Assembly: GCF_000746205.1 (NCBI RefSeq) | Contig: NZ_JQKV01000001.1 | Location: 112,814 to 176,813, forward strand | Direction of reading: 5' to 3' | DNA from: Halorubrum sp. BV1 | GTDB lineage: Archaea; Halobacteriota; Halobacteria; Halobacteriales; Haloferacaceae | Length of the DNA: 64,000 nt | In this document: positions 32,744-40,556 of the stretch, one piece after another | Layout of the letters: each line of letters starts with the position of its first letter | Numbering within the stretch: position 1 is the stretch's first letter | Notes under the pieces: model-generated | Databases searched by the model: none | What the model was told of the DNA's origin: nothing | Seen by the model: the letters and a program-made list of their open reading frames with translations, nothing else | Made by a program: the position numbers and the translations under genes

Positions 32744-35700
32744 ATGAGCGATCGGAGGGACCGCGCACTGACCGTGGCTGTGGGTCTCGTCGTCGCGTGC
32801 GTCCTCGCCGCGGCCGTCACGCCGGCGGCGGTCGCGGCCGGCCTCGAACCGATCGGCGGCACGGATGTCGCCGCCGATGGGAACGGTATCGGGGCGGGAG
32901 CGGACGACTCGATCGGCGACGAGACGACCGCACCGTCCGTCTCACACCCGGCCGCCGTCGACGGGGGCTCGCGCACCGACCGGAACGCGATCGGACCTGG
33001 ACTCCGGTCGGCGAACGGGACGGTGGAGGTCGTCGTGCGGTTCGAGGATACCGCACAGATCGAACGGAGCCGGGCGAACGGAGGGGCCGGCGTCTCGACG
33101 GCCGACCTCAAAACGAACGCCGATGGGGCGCAGGCCGAGTTCGACCGGTTCGCGGCTGGTAACGGTGCGATCTCGGTAGACCGGGACTTCTGGCTCGCGA
33201 ACGCGAAGCTGGTCACGGTCGACACCGACCGCGTGCCGATCGACCGGCTCCTCGACGTTCCCGGCGTCGAGCGCGTCCACGAGAACTTCCGCGTCGAACT
33301 CGACACCGCGGCGGCGAGCGCGGGGGATGGCGGGTCCGGACCCACGGCCGGATCGCTCGACTCGCCGACGCCGACCGCCCAGACCGTCTCCACCGCGTCG
33401 GTCGACGCGACCTACGGCGTCGAGATGGTTCGCGCGCCCGAGGTGTGGGCGGAGTTCGACACTCGGGGTGGGGGCACGACGGTCGCCGTACTCGACACGG
33501 GTGTCGACCCCGACCATCCGGACCTGACGGTGAGCGGGTGGGCGGAGATCGACGAGAACGGGAACGTGATCGAGAACGACGACGGCCCGTATGACCTGAA
33601 CGGCCACGGGACGCACGTCGCAGGGACGGTCGCCGGTGGCAACGCGAGCGGGACCGCGATCGGCGTCGCTCCCAACGCGTCGGTTCACGCCATCAAGGTG
33701 TTTCCTGACGACGATCGATCGACGACGTTCACGCGCATTCTCGGCGGCATGGAACATGCGACGCAAGATTCGGAGGTGGACGTGCTCCAAATGAGTCTCG
33801 GAGCCGACGGATACTACTCGGAGTTCATCGATCCGGTCAGGAACGCTCGGAGTACCGGAAAGGTCGTCGTTGCGTCGTCGGGGAACACCGACACCGAACC
33901 GTCGAGTACCCCCGGAAACGTATACGACTCTCTCGCTGTCGGAGCCGTCGATTCGAACCGCGACGTCGCCTCCTTTTCTGGCGGCGAACGGATCAATACG
34001 AGCGACACATGGGGGAGCGACGCTCCCGCAGAGTGGCCCGACGAGTACGTCGTACCGGACGTGACGGGACCCGGCGTCGGCGTGGACTCGGCCGAACCCG
34101 GCGGCACCTACGGAACGAAATCAGGCACTTCGATGGCTGCGCCACACGTCTCCGGCGCCGTCGCTCTGATGATCTCGGCGAGCACGCGAGACGTCGGTGA
34201 CGACGAGCTGTACGACACCCTCCGGGACACGGCCGACCACCCCTCGGACGCCACGGACCCGGACGCGGACTACGGGACCGGGATCGTCGACGCGTACGCC
34301 GCGGTGTCGGCGATCACGGAACCGGATTCGAACTTGACGGTCACGAGCTTCGAGGCACCCGCGGAGACCGCGCCGGGAGCGACGATCGAGGCGACCGCGA
34401 CAATCAACAACACCGGCCTCGATCCGGGGGCTGGGACCGTCGACTACCGGTTCAACGGCACCGCTGGCGACAATCGAACCGTCTCTCTCGACTCCGGCGA
34501 GGAGACAACGGTGTCGTTCGAGTACGTCGTCCCCACCGACACGCCGACGAACGCGACGTACGAGCACGGCGTGTACACCGACGACTCGAACGCGACCGCC
34601 GCCGTCGACGTCGTCGACACGGCGTTTTACGAGGTGACGAACGTCTCCGCGCCCGCGATAGTCGAGCGGAACGCGACGCTCGAAGCGACGGCGAACGCGA
34701 CGAACTGGGGCGTGATCGCCGGCGACAACCGAACCGTCTCGCTCCGACTGACGGACCCCGAAAACGAGAGCGACACGCGAACGCTCGACGACGCAAACGT
34801 CTCGCTCAACTCGGGCGACGCCGCGAGCGTGACGCTGAACGGGACCGTCCCGGACGCGTTCGGCACCGGCGTGACGACGCTGTCGATCGCCTCGCCGGAC
34901 GACGAGACGGCGGCCGGGATCCGCGTCGCCGCGGCCGTCGGCACGGTGAACGGCACGGTCACCGACGAAGCGACGGACGCGACGCTCGCGGACGTCGACG
35001 TCGTCGTCCGGAATGGGACCGAGGTCGTCGGCGAGGCGAGCACCGACGCGGGCGGAACGTACGCGGTCAACGTGCCGGCAGCGGAGCTGAACGTCACGGC
35101 GAGCAACGCGACGTACGCACCGGCGACCGCGACCGTCAATCTGAGCGGCTCCGGGGACACCGCGACAGCGAACCTTTCTCTCTCGCTCCGGAACGGCACG
35201 CTCGCGGGCGTCGTCGGTGCGACCGACGGGCTGTCGGGGCCGACGGACGCGATCGTAACGGTCCAAAATGAGACGAACGCGACTGTGTCGACGGCGACGG
35301 CGACCGACGACGGGGCGTACGAGACGACCCTCAGACCAGGGACGTATAGCCTCTCTGCGAACGCGACGGACTTCGCCTCGGCGAACGAGACGGACGTGGT
35401 GATCGAGCCGAACCGTACGACCTCCCAGCCGATCGAACTCGATCCGCTGCCCGCCACGCTCTCCGGCACGGTAACCGCGGCGGATGGGGGCGAGCCGATC
35501 GCGGGCGCGACGGTGACTGCCGGGACGGCGTCCAACACGACCGATTCCGGTGGGTCGTACTCGCTTGAAACGGATCGCGGCGAGTACCGCGTGACCGCGT
35601 CGGCCGACGGGTACGCGGACGAGCGGCGAACGATCTCGTTGCCGGCGAACCGCTCTGTGAGCGCGAACTTCGCGCTCTCGCTCCCGCCGGAGTTTGCCAT

Positions 35701-36373
35701 TACCGAGTTCACCGGGCCGAGTGAGATCGAACGGGGCTCCAGCGGCGACTTCGCGGTCACGATCGAGAACGCCGGCGGATCGCGCGGGGACGTGACCGTC
35801 TCGCTCGCTGTCTCTCCGAGCGGAAGCTCACAGTCACGCACGTTCTCCGGCGTGCCAGCGGGCGAGAACCGGACGACGACGTTCTCGATCTCGGTTGCGG
35901 ACGACGCCTCGACCGGCCAGTACGACGCGACCGCGTCGACGCCCCACGACACGCGGACCCGTTCGTTCTCGGTCGTGAGCGGAGACGACGAGACGACGGC
36001 CGGTGGCGGCGGTGGCGGCGGTGGAGGCGGAGGCGGAGGCGGCGGAATCGCTCCCCCCACCACCGAAGAACCGGACGAGCCGGAGAACACCACCGCGAAC
36101 GGGACGGCGGCCCCGGACGACCCCGGTCGAGACGCGTCCGAGAACACGCCGGCAGACGCCACCGACGGAGCGGACGGGACGGACGACTCGGCCGGGGGCG
36201 CAAGCGACAGCGACGGCGGAGCCGAAACCGAGAGCGGATCTGGTGACGTGGACGGTGGGGGCGGGTCGGGTGGCGGAACGCCGACGACCGACGGGAGTGT
36301 CCCCGGGTTCGGTGGCGCGGTCGGCGTTACCGCACTGCTCGCGGCTGCGGTGCTCGCGAGGCGGGACGCGTGA
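32744..36373 (+). CDS. Secreted S8 subtilisin-like protease with PGF-CTERM anchor
   Basis: 1209 residues. Signal peptide (RRDRALTVAVGLVVACVLAAA), a propeptide (about 85-190), and an S8 catalytic domain with triad Asp251 (AVLDTGVD), His288 (GHGTHVAG) and Ser463 (SGTSMAAPHVSG). Downstream are two CARDB-like beta domains (from about 535), three carboxypeptidase-regulatory-like repeats (LSGTVTAADGGEPIAGATV and two like it, about 735-970), a further CARDB-like domain, a 15-Gly run, an acidic Ser/Gly/Asp linker and a C-terminal PGF motif plus helix (VPGFGGAVGVTALLAAAVLA), the signal for archaeosortase processing and lipid anchoring. It is far longer than classical halolysins (~500), and likely stays at the cell surface. 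Confidence 0.93.
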   Translation: MSDRRDRALTVAVGLVVACVLAAAVTPAAVAAGLEPIGGTDVAADGNGIGAGADDSIGDETTAPSVSHPAAVDGGSRTDRNAIGPGLRSANGTVEVVVRFEDTAQIERSRANGGAGVSTADLKTNADGAQAEFDRFAAGNGAISVDRDFWLANAKLVTVDTDRVPIDRLLDVPGVERVHENFRVELDTAAASAGDGGSGPTAGSLDSPTPTAQTVSTASVDATYGVEMVRAPEVWAEFDTRGGGTTVAVLDTGVDPDHPDLTVSGWAEIDENGNVIENDDGPYDLNGHGTHVAGTVAGGNASGTAIGVAPNASVHAIKVFPDDDRSTTFTRILGGMEHATQDSEVDVLQMSLGADGYYSEFIDPVRNARSTGKVVVASSGNTDTEPSSTPGNVYDSLAVGAVDSNRDVASFSGGERINTSDTWGSDAPAEWPDEYVVPDVTGPGVGVDSAEPGGTYGTKSGTSMAAPHVSGAVALMISASTRDVGDDELYDTLRDTADHPSDATDPDADYGTGIVDAYAAVSAITEPDSNLTVTSFEAPAETAPGATIEATATINNTGLDPGAGTVDYRFNGTAGDNRTVSLDSGEETTVSFEYVVPTDTPTNATYEHGVYTDDSNATAAVDVVDTAFYEVTNVSAPAIVERNATLEATANATNWGVIAGDNRTVSLRLTDPENESDTRTLDDANVSLNSGDAASVTLNGTVPDAFGTGVTTLSIASPDDETAAGIRVAAAVGTVNGTVTDEATDATLADVDVVVRNGTEVVGEASTDAGGTYAVNVPAAELNVTASNATYAPATATVNLSGSGDTATANLSLSLRNGTLAGVVGATDGLSGPTDAIVTVQNETNATVSTATATDDGAYETTLRPGTYSLSANATDFASANETDVVIEPNRTTSQPIELDPLPATLSGTVTAADGGEPIAGATVTAGTASNTTDSGGSYSLETDRGEYRVTASADGYADERRTISLPANRSVSANFALSLPPEFAITEFTGPSEIERGSSGDFAVTIENAGGSRGDVTVSLAVSPSGSSQSRTFSGVPAGENRTTTFSISVADDASTGQYDATASTPHDTRTRSFSVVSGDDETTAGGGGGGGGGGGGGGGIAPPTTEEPDEPENTTANGTAAPDDPGRDASENTPADATDGADGTDDSAGGASDSDGGAETESGSGDVDGGGGSGGGTPTTDGSVPGFGGAVGVTALLAAAVLARRDA
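36002..36046 (+). repeat. Glycine-codon microsatellite (15 Gly)
   Basis: Fifteen consecutive GGN codons in the linker before the cell-wall-spanning acidic tail of the subtilase; a likely site of length variation. Confidence 0.85.
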
Positions 36374-36429
36374 TCGGTGCGAGCGCCGACAGACGTCGTC
36401 TCAAGCGCGACAAAACGGAGGGGTCCCGG

Positions 36430-37569
36430 CTACAACTCGCCGAGTTTGCGGAGGAGCTGCCCGCGGTACTCTTCGTCCGCGTTCACGCCTTTGATCTCTA
36501 AGACGTTCCGCTCCAGTTTGTCGAGCGCGACGTGGAACGCGTGTTCCGCGCCGTATCCCTCACCGGAGCCGCCGACCTGGCCCTCGTTCGTCCGAAGCCG
36601 GATCTGACACTGGATGAGCGGCGTGCCACGGAGCTTCTCCTTGTGCGCGTGAAAGCGGACGTGCGCGTGGATGACCTGCATCGCGGCGTACTTGTCTGCG
36701 ACCTGCTCGATGGACTCGACGATGTGTTCTCGGTTGGTCGTATCGAGCAACTCGACGTTGGTGATCTGCACGTCCATCGAGTCCTGCTCGGTGAACGTGA
36801 GCGCGCGCAGCACGTCGGTTTTGGTCACCATTCCGGCGACGGTGTCGGCGTCGTCCGGCGTGACGACCAGCCCGGAGATGTCGTTGTCGAACATCCGCTC
36901 GACGACAGCCTGTGCGGTCTCGTCAGCGGTCGCCGTGACGACTGGGCTCGACATGATGTCGTAGACGGGGATGTCGAGCATCCGGTCGATGTCGCCGGCG
37001 CGGTCGCCGCTGCCCTGTCGCTCCTGATCGCGGACGACGAACTCGACGATGTCGTTCGTGGTGACGACGCCCGCGAGCCGTCCGTCCTCGTCGAGCGTCG
37101 GCAGCCGCGAGATCCCGTTCTCGCGGAGGCGGTTGATCGCGCTCCCGACGCTGTCTTTCTCGCTGATCCCGATCACGTCCTCGGTCGCGATCTGGGCGAC
37201 GGTGATCGCATCGAGGCTGTCGATGACCGCCTCCAGGATCTGGTCGACCGTGATGATCCCGTACAGCTTCTCGCCCTCGTACACGGGTGCGATCTTCACG
37301 TCTCCCTCGACGAGGAGTCGCGCCGTCTCGCGGACGTCCTCGTGTCGATCGACAGACGGGGCTGGCTTCATCACGGCCGACACCTTCGTGTCGTCTTCCA
37401 TCCGCGAGCGCATGAGCTGTTTCTCGCCGACGACGCCCGCGTACTCGCCGTCTTCTACGACGACGATCCCTTTCGGATTCTCCCGCTCAAAGATAGAACG
37501 GACCTTTGCGAGCCGCTCATCGACCTCCACTTCGACGTATTCCGGCGCTGCAATATCAACGATATCCAT
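36430..37569 (-). CDS. Four-CBS-domain protein with HPF/S30AE-like C-terminal domain
   Basis: 379 residues. Four CBS repeats (two Bateman modules) span about 1-265; repeat cores are visible as PKGIVVVEDGEYAGVVGE, VKIAPVYEGEKLYGIITV, ISRLPTLDEDGRLAGVVTT and ISGLVVTPDDADTVAGMVT. The last ~110 residues (VIHAHVRFHAHKEKLRGTP ... HAFHVALDKLERNVLEIKG) resemble the ribosome hibernation factor HPF/YfiA fold. CBS modules bind adenosine nucleotides, so an energy-sensing link to ribosome hibernation is plausible but inferred. The start ATG follows CAATACC at promoter distance. The open frame extends upstream but there it is antisense to the HAD gene. Confidence 0.85.
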   Translation of the reverse strand: MDIVDIAAPEYVEVEVDERLAKVRSIFERENPKGIVVVEDGEYAGVVGEKQLMRSRMEDDTKVSAVMKPAPSVDRHEDVRETARLLVEGDVKIAPVYEGEKLYGIITVDQILEAVIDSLDAITVAQIATEDVIGISEKDSVGSAINRLRENGISRLPTLDEDGRLAGVVTTNDIVEFVVRDQERQGSGDRAGDIDRMLDIPVYDIMSSPVVTATADETAQAVVERMFDNDISGLVVTPDDADTVAGMVTKTDVLRALTFTEQDSMDVQITNVELLDTTNREHIVESIEQVADKYAAMQVIHAHVRFHAHKEKLRGTPLIQCQIRLRTNEGQVGGSGEGYGAEHAFHVALDKLERNVLEIKGVNADEEYRGQLLRKLGEL

Positions 37570-37731
37570 GGTCCAGTTCGAAAGTTCGACCGGCCGGGTA
37601 TTGAAAGTGCGGGAGTCGTCGCGTCGAGTGAGATACTCCCTCACGGGGCGATATTTCACCTCAGGCGGCCTCGAGCTGCGCGTACTCTCAATAGTGAAAG
37701 GTTTTTGCCCGTTACCGACGGACACGAGCGT

Positions 37732-38415
37732 GTGTACGACGCCGTCGTCCTCGACAAGGACGGAGTGCTCGTCGGACGAACCTCGTTCGACACGCTCCGG
37801 GAGGCCGCGTGGGACGCGTTCGTAAGCGCCGGCGTCGAAGACCCGGATCTGGCTCACGTCGACGACGTCGCCGTTGGCGTCGACCCCGGGACGCTATCGA
37901 CGATCTGTGAGCGGTACGGCCTCGATCCGACCGAATTCTGGCGTATCCGCGACGAGGTCGCGGCGGCGGCACAGATCGCCGCCGCGCGCAGCGGACAGAA
38001 GACCCCATACGAGGACGTCGACGCGCTTCGCTACCTCGACGCCTCGCTCGGCGTCGTCTCCTCGAACCAGCAGGAGACGGTTGACGCCGTTCTCGACCAC
38101 TTCGGACTGTCCGGCCGGTTCGAGGTCGCCTACGGTCGGGAACCGTCGATAGCGAGCCTCTCACGAAAGAAGCCGTCGCCGTACTATCTCGAACGTGCGC
38201 TCGACGCGCTCGACGCCGAGACGGCGATATTCGTCGGCGACAACGAGTCCGACATCCGCGCGGCCGACAACGCCGGCATCGACTCCGCGTTCATCCGTCG
38301 ACCTCACCGGCGATCGACGGAACTCACCTGTCACCCGACCTACGAGATCGACGACCTCCACGACCTCGTGAGCATCTGCGGACGGGCACCCGTGGATAAC
38401 AGCCGCGAGGCGTAG
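37732..38415 (+). CDS. HAD superfamily phosphatase
   Basis: 227 residues. Motif I is VLDKDGVLVG (nucleophile Asp of DxDG with Lys in place of the middle hydrophobic), motif II VVSSNQ, motif III Lys in RKKPSPYYLERAL and motif IV FVGDNESDIRAA. The cap (about 20-85) is a C1-type helical cap as in phosphoglycolate phosphatases. Substrate unknown. GTG (VYDAVVLDKDG) is the chosen start because it gives the family N-terminus and GGTTTTTGCC sits about 26 nt upstream. It is divergent from the CBS gene, with the shared region only 160 bp. Confidence 0.85.
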   Translation: MYDAVVLDKDGVLVGRTSFDTLREAAWDAFVSAGVEDPDLAHVDDVAVGVDPGTLSTICERYGLDPTEFWRIRDEVAAAAQIAAARSGQKTPYEDVDALRYLDASLGVVSSNQQETVDAVLDHFGLSGRFEVAYGREPSIASLSRKKPSPYYLERALDALDAETAIFVGDNESDIRAADNAGIDSAFIRRPHRRSTELTCHPTYEIDDLHDLVSICGRAPVDNSREA

Positions 38416-38577
38416 GGTCGACCGTATCGGCATTGCTCGTCCACCGAGCCGCCTCGCGACACCGAATCGTCGCGCTCAGGCCGAACGGCCGCATTCCACG
38501 GTCTCGCGGGATACGTGTGTCGGTAGCCCTGCTCGGTACTGCTAGCAGTACGGTTATTTCCGCCTGCCCCGTGGCGA

Positions 38578-39348
38578 ATGGTGATGTCAACGGATCCCAG
38601 TTCTGACCTCGACGAACAGGTAGCGATCGTGACCGGCGCGTCGTCCGGGATTGGCGAGGCCACGGCCGAAGCTCTGGCTTCCCGGGGCGCGAGCGTTGTC
38701 CTCGCTGCTCGTCGCGAGAACGAACTCGACGCGCTCGCCGACAACATCGAGGCGGACGGAGGGACTGCGCTGTCCGTCCCGACCGATGTCACAGCGGAAG
38801 ATGACATCGACGCACTCGTCGAATCGACGCTCGACGCGTTCGGATCGATTGATATCCTCGTGAACAACGCGGGCGTGATGCTCTTGGAACCCGTCGAGCG
38901 CGCCGACCGCGAGAACTTCCGGCAGATGGTCGAAGTGAACTTGCTGGGGTTGATGAACCTCACCCACGCCGCCCTTCCGGTGATGCAAGAACAGGGCGCT
39001 GGTCACATCGTCAACATTTCGTCGACGGCCGGTCGGAACGCGAACGCGAACAGTTCCGGATACAACGCGACGAAGTTCGGGGTCAACGCGTTCACCGAAG
39101 CCCTTCGTCAGGAGGTTACCACCGAAGGCGTCCGAACGACGATCATCGAACCGGGCGCGGTCGACACCGAACTCCCGGATCACATTCCGGACGACGAGAT
39201 CAAAGAACAGCTCGAAGCGGGCCTGCTCGACTCGATGACGCCGCTCCAGAGCGAGGATATCGCACGCGCGATCACGTACGCCGTGACCCAACCGCAGCAC
39301 GTCAGCGTCAACGAGATGCTCGTCCGGCCGACAGACCAGCAACGTTGA
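38578..39348 (+). CDS. SDR family NAD(P)-dependent oxidoreductase
   Basis: 256 residues, classical short-chain dehydrogenase. Cofactor motif TGASSGIGEATAEALA, NNAG (VNNAGVMLLEPV), catalytic Ser in NISSTAGRNA, and YxxxK in SGYNATKFGVNAF; the C-terminus ends with the typical PQHVSVNEMLVRPTDQQ. The basic residues after the Gly motif (AARRENE) favour NADP. An alternative ATG lies 6 nt downstream and cannot be excluded. This is the last GC-rich gene before the low-GC island. Confidence 0.93.
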   Translation: MVMSTDPSSDLDEQVAIVTGASSGIGEATAEALASRGASVVLAARRENELDALADNIEADGGTALSVPTDVTAEDDIDALVESTLDAFGSIDILVNNAGVMLLEPVERADRENFRQMVEVNLLGLMNLTHAALPVMQEQGAGHIVNISSTAGRNANANSSGYNATKFGVNAFTEALRQEVTTEGVRTTIIEPGAVDTELPDHIPDDEIKEQLEAGLLDSMTPLQSEDIARAITYAVTQPQHVSVNEMLVRPTDQQR

Positions 39349-39610
39349 TATCGCTGAAGCGCGCGAGGCTTTCTCTTCGGGTCTCCTAACACCATCTGCG
39401 GGTCGTTCCGCTCCGAGACGTCGTACTGTTTCTGTCCGCCCCTCCCGCCGTTGCTTGAGCGCTCGGTACGCTGTCCTAGGACGACTGTCGAGCGGTGTTT
39501 CCGTGTCTTCTCTTCGTTCGGCCTCGGCACGAACGGTTTCGACTTGGTCTGGTGACCATGCCTGATGGAACCCTTGCCACCCGACTCATCGCCGGCGGAA
39601 TCGGTGTCTT

Positions 39611-39766
39611 TCAGTCGTTCTTGTCGACGTGACTGTCGGACCGAGCGTCGTCGAACCCGTCGTCGCCGCGTCTAGTTTCCGGGTCGCTTTCGGACTGCTC
39701 GCGGTCCACTGCCGGCGCGGCGGCACTCTGAATAACCGAACCCTCAGTGGCCGCCGGTATCAACAA
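39611..39766 (-). CDS. Possible small protein or 3' remnant of a lost gene
   Basis: A frame of up to 51 codons (TTG start, no ATG), ending ...DDARSDSHVDKND. The C-terminal ~40 residues are acidic with strong GC3 like native haloarchaeal genes, whereas the first ~12 are hydrophobic (LLIPAATEGSVIQS). It looks like the 3' end of a normal gene truncated at the island edge. No family recognised. Confidence 0.3.
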   Translation of the reverse strand: MLIPAATEGSVIQSAAAPAVDREQSESDPETRRGDDGFDDARSDSHVDKND

Positions 39767-39788
39767 AAGTTGAGACCGCGGATCTCAA
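39760..39788. repeat. Nested inverted repeats at the compositional boundary
   Basis: TCAAC-AAAA-GTTGA (39760-39773) overlaps TTGAGA-CCGCGGA-TCTCAA (39770-39788). The two palindromes share the GTTGA/TTGAGA bases and coincide with the shift from GC-rich core DNA to AT-richer DNA. They could be an operator, a terminator or an old recombination end. Confidence 0.4.
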
Positions 39789-39983
39789 TGCATAGGTAGT
39801 CAGTCCAATCCTGTCTCTTTTGGCAGGTGATTTATGAATGAGATTCTGTAGAGTACTTGGAGAACGAAACGCCCGAGAACTCAAGCGGAATATACTCACT
39901 CCCAGGGTTTGGAGCGGGGCTTTGACGTGACAGATTCGTCGTCAAGCGCGCGAGTGGGGGCTATAGAGGCGTCCGAGAGTAAC

Positions 39984-40556
39984 TCACAGGTCACGGAATG
40001 CCGCGTCAAAATCATCGTCTTCGAACCCGGTAGAGTCAACATCTGCCTGTTCTTGGAGTCATCAATTTGTTCCACGAGTCGCCGGTATTCGTCATTCGGC
40101 TGGAGGTCTGACTCCGCTATCTCATTTTCAAGGACCGCCTTCGTCTGAAGCAACCGGTAGAGGTCGTCTACCGTTTCATCATACCGTTCCCGGGTTTGGC
40201 ATTCGCTCGACCACGTCACGGATCTCGGCTTCCCCAACCGGTTTGGTGATGTAGTCATCGAATCCCACCCCGATAACGTCGAAATCAGGTGTCACCGCCG
40301 AGACCATCACGACACGCGTTCCCATCTCTTGCTCACGGATGCGCTTGAGCACCTCGTCACCAGACAGTCCAGGCATCCGCCGGTCCAAGAGGACAACATC
40401 GATCGTAGAATCAAAGATCTCGAGTGCCTCCTCTTCATTATATGCGACCTCGACAAGATACTCATCCCGGAGCTATACAGCCATCAGATCGGCGAGGCCC
40501 TGATTATCGTCGACAATCAATACCCCTCCTGCGTTGCTCGATGTATCGTCACTTAT
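39984..40556 (-). pseudogene. Broken HalX-domain response regulator
   Basis: Joining frames restores a ~190-residue response regulator: GGVLIVDDNQGLADL (acidic pocket), DVVLLDRRMPGLSGDEVLK (phospho-acceptor Asp), VVMVSAVTPDFDVI, DDYITKPVGEAE (conserved Lys), then a HalX domain (RERYDETVDDLYRLLQTK ... EYRRLVEQIDD) ending DAAFRDL. Four lesions are visible: the start codon position reads ATA (an ATG here would restore the usual overlap with the kinase stop), an in-frame TAG follows LADLMAV, one base is inserted around 40190 after VVERM, and one base is missing around 40065 after EQIDD. It lies directly after the double kinase, so it was its probable partner. Confidence 0.88.

Larger units (their letters stand above)
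39349..39983. other. Gene-poor boundary stretch before the island
   Basis: No intact gene is supported in these 635 bases. A minus-strand frame at 39611-39766 has coding-like GC-ending codons and may be the tail of a lost gene. Just beyond it are nested inverted repeats (39760-39788), after which base composition falls. The remainder up to the broken response regulator is AT-richer and shows no recognisable protein. Confidence 0.5.

Noticed and set aside
34627..36162. 511-codon minus-strand frame inside the subtilase gene
   Set aside because: GC-rich genes give long antisense frames; it has no domain and the plus strand has a complete protease.
36532..37731. Long plus-strand extension upstream of the HAD gene
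   Set aside because: It is antisense to the CBS protein; the HAD motif I starts just after the GTG at 37732.
39180..39530. Minus-strand frame of 116 codons at the end of the SDR gene
   Set aside because: Half of it is antisense to the SDR gene, and the rest is Arg/Lys-rich with no similarity to known families.
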